5,449 nt of DNA. Source: Actinomycetes bacterium. Lineage in GTDB: Bacteria > Actinomycetota > Acidimicrobiia > Acidimicrobiales > RAAP-2. Both the position numbers and the translations under genes were made by a program. The stretch is taken from positions 1-5,449 of the forward strand of contig JAKABC010000116.1 in NCBI GenBank assembly GCA_021802025.1. The letters are read 5' to 3'. Under the pieces are notes generated by a model. That model did no database searches. It saw only the letters and a list, made by a program, of their open reading frames with translations, and was not told the origin of the DNA. Of the stretch, positions 1-5,449 are shown piece after piece. Position 1 is the first letter of the stretch; every line of letters begins with the position of its first letter.

Positions 1-1088
<1,088 letters not shown>

Positions 1089-1092
<4 letters not shown>

Positions 1093-1481
1093 GGTCGGTC
1101 CTTGGACGAGCGGTTCGGGCGGCGATCGACGAAGACCGCCAGGGAGTTGGTGACCGGCACGAGGTCGCGCCGGTACTGGCGATGCGTCGCCTCGACGAGG
1201 CGCCCGGCCTCGGCGCGCAGGCGCTCGAGCTCGGCGCGGGCCGACTCGAGCTCGGCCTCGAGGGCCATGACGCGCTTGACGCCCTCTAGGTTCACGCCCT
1301 CGGCGGTGAGCTGCTGGATGCGCCGCAGGGCGGCCAGGTCCTCGTCGGAGAAGCGCCGCGACCCCCCCGAGGTGCGCCGGGGGCGCAAGAGGCCGCTGCG
1401 CTCGTAGTTGCGCAGCGTCTGGGGGTGCACCCCGGCGAGCTCGGCGAAGACCGAGATGACATAGACCGGGCGCTCGCTCAC
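1089..1481 (-). CDS. hspR: Heat-shock repressor HspR (MerR family)
   Basis: HspR is a MerR-family DNA-binding repressor of chaperone genes. In Streptomyces and mycobacteria it binds HAIR inverted repeats with DnaK as co-repressor. The 130-residue protein has an N-terminal winged helix-turn-helix (about 7-75; recognition region GVHPQTLRNYER at 17-28, wing GGSRRFSDEDL at 39-49). A short charged coiled-coil helix follows (about 72-98), then a tail with RRDLVPVTNSLAVFV, a pattern typical of HspR. No cysteine is present, so sensing by thiol or metal chemistry is unlikely. The start is GTG 1481-1479, overlapping the dnaJ TGA by 4 nt (GTGA), with a strong AGGAGG 7 nt upstream (1489-1494) inside the dnaJ end. 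As the fourth operon gene it should be made together with its co-repressor DnaK and close a negative feedback loop at the HAIR site (5022-5042). Assignment as HspR rather than another MerR regulator rests on sequence, neighbours and operator together. Confidence 0.96.
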
Positions 1482-2554
1482 GCGCTCGCCTCCTCCACCT
1501 CACCCAGGGCCTCGGCCAATTGCTCCGCCAGCTGACGCTGGCGCCTCGTGAGCTTGGTCGGCAGGCTGACCGCGATCGTCACGAGCAGGTCGCCCGCGCC
1601 GTGGTGGCCGCCGGCGGGCACGCCGCGACCCTTCACCCGCATGGTGGTGCCCGGCTGGGTGCCGGCCGGGACCTTCACCGAGACGGGGTCGTCCAGGGTC
1701 GGGACCTCGACGGTGGTGCCGAGCAGGGCCTGGGTGAAGGGGACGCGCACGGTCGTGGTGACGTGACGGCCCCGACGCTCGAAGCGCGCGTCGGGCGCGA
1801 CGTGCACGTCGACGAAGAGGTCGCCGGCCGTCCCGCCGTTCGCCCCGGGCGCGCCCTTGCCCTTCAGGCGGATCCGCTGGCCGTCGACGACGCCGGGGGG
1901 GATGCGCACCGTGACCCGGCGCGCGCTCGGCTCACGGCCCGAGCCGTGGCACGTCGGGCACGGGGCGGCGAAGCGCCCCCCGCGTCCCTGGCAGACCGGA
2001 CAGACGCTCGACATGGCGAACGGTCCCTGGTCGTCGTTGATCACCCCGCGCCCGTGGCAGTGCTCGCAGGGCACGAAGGCCGCGCCGGGCGCGCCGCCGG
2101 TCCCCTTGCAGGTGGCACAGGCCGCGTCGCTCGGCACGCTCACGTTCGTCGTGACGCCCTTCACGGCGTCGCGGAACGAGAGGTGCAGCGCGGTCTCTAG
2201 GTCCGCGCCGCGCTGGGTGCGCTGACGCCGGCCACCGAAGAGGCCCCCGAAGAGGTCGCCGAGGTCGGTGAAGTCGCCGGTGGTGAAGTTGAAGCCGCCC
2301 GGGCCGCCGGCGAAGCCCCCGGCCACCGGACCGAGCCGGCGGACCTCGTCGTACTCCTTGCGCTTGGCGGCGTCGCCGAGCACGTCGTAGGCGGCCGAGA
2401 TCTCCTTGAAGCGCTCCTCGCTGCCGGGGTTGGTGTCGGGGTGGTACTCCTTGGCCAGCTTGCGGTAGGCGCGCGTGATCTCCTTGTCCGTCGCGCTCTG
2501 GGTGAGTCCGAGGACCTTGTAGTAGTCCTTCTCGAACCACTCCCGCTCGGCCAT
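1478..2554 (-). CDS. dnaJ: Co-chaperone DnaJ (DnaJ1 type, class A Hsp40)
   Basis: DnaJ binds unfolded protein, hands it to DnaK and stimulates DnaK ATP hydrolysis in the cytosol. The 358-residue protein shows the full class A architecture: J domain (about 9-75) with the essential HPD at 38-40, Gly/Phe-rich linker (about 75-110), and a zinc region with four intact CxxCxGxG repeats (C146/C149, C163/C166, C185/C188, C199/C202). The C-terminal substrate-binding beta domains (about 210-330) and a basic/acidic helical tail follow. The J domain opening EKDYYKVLGL and its placement in a dnaK-hspR operon match the actinobacterial DnaJ1 paralogue; a DnaJ2 linked to hrcA is usual elsewhere in such genomes. 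Start ATG 2554-2552 lies 3 nt after the grpE stop, with GAGGGG (2562-2567) 7 nt upstream. The stop overlaps the hspR start by 4 nt. The length is slightly short for the family (usually 370-390), without loss of a domain. Confidence 0.98.
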   Translation of the reverse strand: MAEREWFEKDYYKVLGLTQSATDKEITRAYRKLAKEYHPDTNPGSEERFKEISAAYDVLGDAAKRKEYDEVRRLGPVAGGFAGGPGGFNFTTGDFTDLGDLFGGLFGGRRQRTQRGADLETALHLSFRDAVKGVTTNVSVPSDAACATCKGTGGAPGAAFVPCEHCHGRGVINDDQGPFAMSSVCPVCQGRGGRFAAPCPTCHGSGREPSARRVTVRIPPGVVDGQRIRLKGKGAPGANGGTAGDLFVDVHVAPDARFERRGRHVTTTVRVPFTQALLGTTVEVPTLDDPVSVKVPAGTQPGTTMRVKGRGVPAGGHHGAGDLLVTIAVSLPTKLTRRQRQLAEQLAEALGEVEEASA

Positions 2555-2557
2555 GGA

Positions 2558-3148
2558 CTATCCCCTCACCTGGACCATCGCCGGGCGCAAGACCGCGCCG
2601 TGCCACCGGTAGCCGGCGCGCAGCACCTCGGTGACCTCGTGGGTGCCGTCGCCCTCCCCCGCGCCCTCGAGGGGCACGTGGGCGACGGCGTCGTGGACGG
2701 TGGGGTCGAACGCGACCCCCGTGGTGTCGACGCGCTCGAGCCCGGCCTTTTCCAGTGTGTCGAGCAACAGGGCCCGGCTCTGGGTCAGGGCGGCCGCCTC
2801 GTCGCTCGTCGAGCTCGCGAAGTGGGCCTCGGCGAGGTCGAGCGCGTCGAGCACGGGCAGCAGCTTGGCCGCGAGCTCCCCGGCCGCGCGCGCGGCCGCG
2901 TCCTCGGCGACGCGCGCGACGCGCTTGCGGTAGTTCTCGAAGTCGGCCTGGAGCCGCTGGAGCGCGTCGAGGTACTCGTCGCGCTGGCGCTCCGCCTCCT
3001 CGCGCGGGTCCTCGCTCGCCCCCTCGGGCGCGGGCTCGGACGCCGGCTCACTCCGAGCCTGGTCCGAAACCTGCGCCTCGGATTCCGGGGTCGTCGCCCC
3101 CGCGGACGCGGCGTCGACCGCCGACTCGGGGACGGTGGGATCGGCCAT
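2558..3148 (-). CDS. grpE: Nucleotide exchange factor GrpE
   Basis: GrpE is a homodimeric cytosolic factor that releases ADP from DnaK so that substrate can leave; its long helices are known to act as a thermosensor. The 196-residue protein has an acidic, Ala/Ser/Pro/Glu-rich, probably disordered N-terminus (1-50). A long charged coiled-coil helix (about 50-90, with LQADFENYRKRV at 66-77) and a helical bundle (about 90-135) come next. The C-terminal beta domain carries the GrpE signature around FDPTVHDAV (148-156) and ends LRPAMVQVRG. I chose ATG 3148-3146 because it begins a normal-length GrpE, lies 2 nt after the dnaK stop, and translation upstream in this frame no longer resembles GrpE. 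The frame stays open far into dnaK (to about 4741), which is only a GC-rich shadow. There is no strong Shine-Dalgarno, only a GAGAAG-like stretch within the dnaK end, so coupling to dnaK translation is likely. dnaJ follows after 3 nt. Confidence 0.97.
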   Translation of the reverse strand: MADPTVPESAVDAASAGATTPESEAQVSDQARSEPASEPAPEGASEDPREEAERQRDEYLDALQRLQADFENYRKRVARVAEDAAARAAGELAAKLLPVLDALDLAEAHFASSTSDEAAALTQSRALLLDTLEKAGLERVDTTGVAFDPTVHDAVAHVPLEGAGEGDGTHEVTEVLRAGYRWHGAVLRPAMVQVRG

Positions 3149-3150
3149 CG

Positions 3151-4968
3151 CTACTTCTCGTCGACGATCTCGGCGTCGACGATCTCCTCGTCGTCGCCGG
3201 CCGGGGCCGCGGGCTCGGCGGCGTTGGCCTTGGCCGCCTCCTCGTAGAGCCGCTGGCTGAAGCCCTGGCTCGCGCTGAGCAGCTTCTCGGTGGCCGCGGT
3301 GATCGCCTCGACGTCGGTGCCCGCGAGGGCCTCCTTCAGGCTGGCGAGCGCCTTCTCGACGTCCTCGCGCTCGCTGCCCTGGAACGACTCGGCCTGTTCC
3401 TTCAGGAGCTTCTCGGTCGAGTACACCAGGCCGTCGGCGTTGTTGCGCACCTCGGCCTCGGCCCGGCGCTTGCGGTCGTCCTCGGCGTGGGCCTCGGCGT
3501 CGCGGACCATGCGGTCGATCTCCTCCTTGGAGAGCGAGGAGCCGCCGGTGATCGTCATCGACTGGGCGTTGCCGGTCGCCTGGTCCTTCGCCGAGACGTG
3601 GACGATGCCGTTCGCGTCGATGTCGAAGGTCACCTCGATCTGGGGGATGCCGCGCGGCGCCGGGGGGATCCCCACCAGCTGGAACTTGCCGAGGGTCTGG
3701 TTGTAGCTGGCCATCTCGCGCTCGCCCTGGAGCACGTGGACCTCGACGCTGGGCTGGTTGTCGTCGGCCGTGGTGAAGGTCTGGGACTTCTTGGTGGGGA
3801 TCGTCGTGTTGCGCTCGATGATCTTGGTCATCACGCCGCCCTTGGTCTCGATGCCGAGGCTGAGGGGCGTCACGTCGAGCAGCAAGATGTCCTTCACGTC
3901 GCCCTTCAAGACGCCGGCCTGGATGGCGGCGCCCACGGCGACCACCTCGTCGGGGTTGACGCTCTTGTTGGGCTCCTTGCCGGTGAGGCGCGACACGAGC
4001 TCCTGGACGGCCGGGATCCGGGTCGAGCCGCCGACCAAGATCACGTGGTCGATCGCCCCGAGGGTCAGCCCGGCGTCCTTGATGGCCTGGTCGAAGGGGC
4101 CCCGGAGCCGCTCGACGAGGTCGGCGGTGAGCTCGTTGAACTTCGCGCGGGTCAGCTTGAGGTCGAGGTGCTTGGGGCCCTCGCTCGTCGCGGTGATGAA
4201 GGGCAGGTTGATCTGGGTCTCTTGGACGGCGGAGAGCTCGATCTTCGCCTTCTCGGCCGCCTCCTTCAGGCGCTGGACGGCCATCTTGTCGCTCGAGAGA
4301 TCCACGCCCTCGGTGTCCTTGAAGGTCTTGACGAGCCAGTGCATCACCGCGTCGTCCCAGTCGTCGCCGCCGAGGTGGGTGTCCCCGTGGGTCGACTTCA
4401 CCTCGAAGACGCCCTCGGCGATCTCGAGCACCGAGACGTCGAAGGTGCCGCCACCCAGGTCGAAGACGAGGACGGTCTGCTCGGCCGGGCCCTTGTCGAG
4501 GCCGTAGGCGAGGGCGGCGGCGGTGGGCTCGTTGACGATGCGCAGCACCTCGAGCCCGGCGATCTGACCCGCCTCCTTGGTGGCGGTGCGCTGGGCGTCG
4601 TTGAAGTAGGCCGGCACGGTGATGACGGCCTGGGTGACCGTGTCGCCGAGGTAGGCCTCGGCGTCGCGCTTGAGCTTCATGAGGATGCGCGCGCTGATCT
4701 CCTGGGGGGTGTAGGCGGCGCCGTCGATGTCGACGGTCCACTTCTCGCCCATGTGGCGCTTGACCGACCGGATCGTGCGGTCGGGGTTGGTGATCGCCTG
4801 GCGCTTGGCCACCTCGCCCACGAGGACCTCACCCGTCTTGGAGAAGCCCACGACCGAGGGGGTCGTGCGGCTGCCCTCCGCGTTGGGGATGACGACGGGC
4901 TCGCCCGCCTCGAGGACCGAGACCACCGAGTTGGTGGTGCCCAGGTCGATACCGACTGCCTTGGCCAT
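3151..4968 (-). CDS. dnaK: Molecular chaperone DnaK (Hsp70)
   Basis: DnaK binds short hydrophobic segments of unfolded proteins in ATP-controlled cycles in the cytosol, and in actinobacteria also serves as HspR co-repressor. The 605-residue protein contains all three Hsp70 signatures: IDLGTTNS (7-14), VFDLGGGTFDVSVL (168-181) and VILVGGSTRIPAVQE (309-323). The conserved interdomain linker DILLLDVTP (360-368), a beta substrate-binding domain (about 370-475), a helical lid (about 480-580) and an acidic tail ending EEIVDAEIVDEK follow. The stretch from residue 62 to 100 is short compared with E. coli DnaK; it lacks the insert of roughly two dozen residues known from Gram-negative proteins and so matches the Gram-positive/actinobacterial form. 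Start ATG 4968-4966 has Shine-Dalgarno GAAGGAG (4974-4980) 5 nt upstream. This is the first operon gene, about 37 nt downstream of the inferred transcription start. No residue expected for activity is missing. Confidence 0.99.
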   Translation of the reverse strand: MAKAVGIDLGTTNSVVSVLEAGEPVVIPNAEGSRTTPSVVGFSKTGEVLVGEVAKRQAITNPDRTIRSVKRHMGEKWTVDIDGAAYTPQEISARILMKLKRDAEAYLGDTVTQAVITVPAYFNDAQRTATKEAGQIAGLEVLRIVNEPTAAALAYGLDKGPAEQTVLVFDLGGGTFDVSVLEIAEGVFEVKSTHGDTHLGGDDWDDAVMHWLVKTFKDTEGVDLSSDKMAVQRLKEAAEKAKIELSAVQETQINLPFITATSEGPKHLDLKLTRAKFNELTADLVERLRGPFDQAIKDAGLTLGAIDHVILVGGSTRIPAVQELVSRLTGKEPNKSVNPDEVVAVGAAIQAGVLKGDVKDILLLDVTPLSLGIETKGGVMTKIIERNTTIPTKKSQTFTTADDNQPSVEVHVLQGEREMASYNQTLGKFQLVGIPPAPRGIPQIEVTFDIDANGIVHVSAKDQATGNAQSMTITGGSSLSKEEIDRMVRDAEAHAEDDRKRRAEAEVRNNADGLVYSTEKLLKEQAESFQGSEREDVEKALASLKEALAGTDVEAITAATEKLLSASQGFSQRLYEEAAKANAAEPAAPAGDDEEIVDAEIVDEK

Positions 4969-4973
4969 GAGGA

Positions 4974-4980
4974 CTCCTTC
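4974..4980 (-). promoter_or_regulatory. Ribosome binding site of dnaK
   Basis: Read on the minus strand this is GAAGGAG, 5 nt before ATG 4968. It is a near-ideal Shine-Dalgarno sequence and fixes the dnaK start. It is unpaired with respect to the small hairpin just upstream (4986-4999). Confidence 0.85.
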
Positions 4981-4985
4981 GCTCT

Positions 4986-4999
4986 CCCGCTCCGGCGGG
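4986..4999 (-). other. Small GC hairpin in the dnaK 5' leader
   Basis: On the minus strand CCCGC-CGGA-GCGGG forms a perfect 5-bp stem with a 4-nt loop. It lies within the inferred 37-nt leader of dnaK, 5 nt upstream of the Shine-Dalgarno. There is no U tract, so it is not a terminator. It does not cover the Shine-Dalgarno, so it is not an obvious RNA thermometer. It could stabilise the 5' end of the mRNA, or be chance in GC-rich DNA. Confidence 0.35.
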
Positions 5000-5011
5000 C
5001 TCGACCCGACC

Positions 5012-5041
5012 AGTGTACAGACTTGAGCCCTGACTTGTCAA
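5012..5041 (-). promoter_or_regulatory. Probable housekeeping-sigma promoter of the dnaK operon
   Basis: On the minus strand a consensus -35 TTGACA (5041-5036) is followed after 18 nt by TACACT (5017-5012), which fits the actinobacterial TANNNT -10. Transcription would start near 5005, giving a leader of about 37 nt before the dnaK ATG. The -35 is embedded in the left arm of the HAIR palindrome as read in this direction. This is the arrangement expected for a gene repressed by HspR under normal growth and transcribed by the principal sigma factor. The 18-nt spacer is one longer than ideal. The assignment is inference from sequence. Confidence 0.75.
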
Positions 5042-5042
5042 G
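5022..5042. promoter_or_regulatory. HAIR element (HspR operator)
   Basis: The plus strand reads CTTGAGC-N7-TGTCAAG. The known HAIR consensus is CTTGAGT-N7-ACTCAAG; the half-sites here match it at 6 of 7 and 5 of 7 positions, with exact 7-nt spacing. The cognate regulator HspR is encoded four genes downstream, and the site overlaps the -35 and spacer of the dnaK promoter. Bound HspR, with DnaK as co-repressor, should exclude RNA polymerase until misfolded protein titrates DnaK away. The weaker half-site has diverged so as to supply the perfect TTGACA -35 on the minus strand. Confidence 0.85.
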
Positions 5043-5076
5043 AAATATATAACAATCCATTACATATATCGAAAAA
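5043..5076. promoter_or_regulatory. A+T-rich tract upstream of the dnaK promoter, possible UP element
   Basis: About four-fifths of these bases are A or T, in sharp contrast to the GC-rich surroundings. For dnaK the tract covers roughly -38 to -71, the region contacted by RNA polymerase alpha C-terminal domains, so an UP-element role is plausible. It contains two ATATAT blocks (5045-5050 and 5064-5069) flanking 13 nt with little further symmetry. It could instead help DNA melting for a plus-strand promoter (a TATAAC at 5048-5053 resembles a -10 but lacks a well-placed -35), or bind another regulator. Confidence 0.5.
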
Positions 5077-5144
5077 GACCGCCACTCCTGGGTTTACGGG
5101 CCCGCACGACCCGTCCCGCCGGACCCTTGCGCGAGACCCGGAAT

Positions 5145-5156
5145 TACCATGGACCC
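5145..5156 (+). promoter_or_regulatory. Probable -10 element of a leaderless gpmA promoter
   Basis: TACCAT (5145-5150) fits the actinobacterial TANNNT -10 and ends 6 nt before GTG 5157, so the predicted first transcribed base is the start codon itself. There is no Shine-Dalgarno in the 20 nt upstream of the GTG, which also suggests a leaderless mRNA, a common mode in Actinomycetota. No good -35 is seen at 16-18 nt; TTGCGC (5127-5132) is only 12 nt away. This is inference. Confidence 0.5.
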
Positions 5157-5449
5157 GTGCCCGACCTCGTCCTCTTGCGCCACGGGCGCTCGGCGTGGAA
5201 CGACGCCAACCTCTTCACGGGCTGGCAGGACGTCGACCTCTCCCCCGAGGGCGAGGCCGAGGCGGCGGCGGCCGGCCGGCTCCTCGGCGAGACCGGGGTC
5301 GACCTGCGCATCGTGCACACCTCGGTGCTGACCCGGGCGATTCGCACCGCCGAGATCGCCCTGCACGAGGCCGGTCGGTCCTGGGTCGCGGTGCGACGCA
5401 GCTGGCGGCTCAACGAGCGCCACTACGGGGCGCTCACCGGCGAGGACAA
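5157..5449 (+). CDS. gpmA: 2,3-bisphosphoglycerate-dependent phosphoglycerate mutase, N-terminal 97 residues (gene continues beyond the right edge)
   Basis: This cytosolic enzyme interconverts 3- and 2-phosphoglycerate in glycolysis and gluconeogenesis through a phosphohistidine. The visible 97 residues align with the N-terminus of the dPGM family. They include the catalytic RHG with phospho-acceptor His9 (LVLLRHGRSAWN), LFTGWQDVDLSPEGE (19-33), HTSVLTRAIRT (54-64) with phosphate-binding Arg60, and SWRLNERHYGALTGED (82-97) with the acid/base Glu87 and Tyr90. The LNERHYGAL block separates it from general histidine phosphatases. The start is GTG 5157; the nearby ATG at 5149 is in another frame and encodes nothing recognisable. 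Position 11 is Arg where dPGMs usually have Glu (RHGES). The gene is divergent from dnaK, with 188 nt between the start codons, and is not functionally linked to the chaperones. The second half, including the second catalytic His, is outside the window. Confidence 0.93.
   Translation, partial: MPDLVLLRHGRSAWNDANLFTGWQDVDLSPEGEAEAAAAGRLLGETGVDLRIVHTSVLTRAIRTAEIALHEAGRSWVAVRRSWRLNERHYGALTGED

Noticed and set aside
1520..2225. Plus-strand frames opposite dnaJ
   Set aside because: They are antisense shadows of the conserved zinc-finger and C-terminal regions of dnaJ, and no domain is recognisable.
3149..4741. Upstream in-frame extension of grpE deep into dnaK, giving a 727-residue frame
   Set aside because: The extra part is dnaK read in the wrong frame and is rich in Arg, Gly, Asp and Pro. 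Normal GrpE length and homology begin at ATG 3148.
2755..5052. Plus-strand open frame of 765 codons opposite grpE, dnaK and the intergenic region
   Set aside because: It is antisense to a certain dnaK and mirrors its codons. In GC-rich DNA the strand opposite a G/C-third-position gene is often stop-free, and long frames opposite hsp70 genes are a known curiosity. The product is low-complexity (Arg, Gly, Leu, Asp, Val) with no recognisable domain.
5096..5114. Short inverted repeat ACGGG-N9-CCCGT upstream of gpmA
   Set aside because: The stem is only 5 bp with a 9-nt loop and no T tract, in GC-rich DNA. It does not qualify as a terminator or a known operator.
4969..5156. CIRCE operator (HrcA site) near dnaK
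   Set aside because: I looked for TTAGCACTC-N9-GAGTGCTAA and saw nothing similar; the only chaperone operator recognised is the HAIR element.
5149..5331. ATG-initiated 60-codon plus-strand frame at the gpmA start
   Set aside because: It is out of frame with gpmA, and the ATG overlaps the probable -10. The product resembles nothing known to me.
5094..5423. Minus-strand frames of 89 and 109 codons opposite gpmA
   Set aside because: The gpmA frame on the other strand carries unmistakable family motifs; these frames do not.

Overview
The window is a very GC-rich stretch of bacterial chromosome that carries almost the whole of an actinobacterial-type HspR-controlled dnaK chaperone operon on the minus strand. 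The start of a divergently transcribed glycolytic gene lies on the plus strand. The gene order dnaK-grpE-dnaJ-hspR, an HspR operator (HAIR element) at the promoter, a DnaK lacking the ATPase-domain insert of Gram-negative DnaKs, frequent GTG starts and a probable leaderless mRNA all point to Actinomycetota. Placement below phylum is a guess: a deep lineage such as Acidimicrobiia would fit, but nothing here proves it.

Layout, in the direction of transcription on the minus strand: promoter and operator region (about 5005-5076), dnaK (4968-3151), grpE (3148-2558), dnaJ (2554-1478), hspR (1481-1089) and clpB (from 1092, running off the window at position 1). The genes are packed with gaps of 2 and 3 nt, then two 4-nt GTGA stop/start overlaps. 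They should form one mRNA with translational coupling. On the plus strand gpmA starts at GTG 5157 and runs off the right edge.

The five minus-strand genes make up a complete protein-rescue machine with its own regulator. DnaK binds unfolded chains, DnaJ delivers substrate and triggers ATP hydrolysis, GrpE exchanges nucleotide, and ClpB pulls polypeptides out of aggregates together with DnaK. HspR is the repressor, expected to act with DnaK as co-repressor. The HAIR-like palindrome at 5022-5042 contains the TTGACA -35 hexamer of the dnaK promoter, so HspR binding would block polymerase directly. An A+T-rich tract sits just upstream as a possible UP element. gpmA shares only the 188-nt intergenic region and looks functionally unrelated.

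The genes are all familiar and intact as far as seen. I found no mobile element, CRISPR array, RNA gene or previously undescribed system. The most interesting content is the regulatory architecture of the intergenic region and the inclusion of clpB in the HspR operon.
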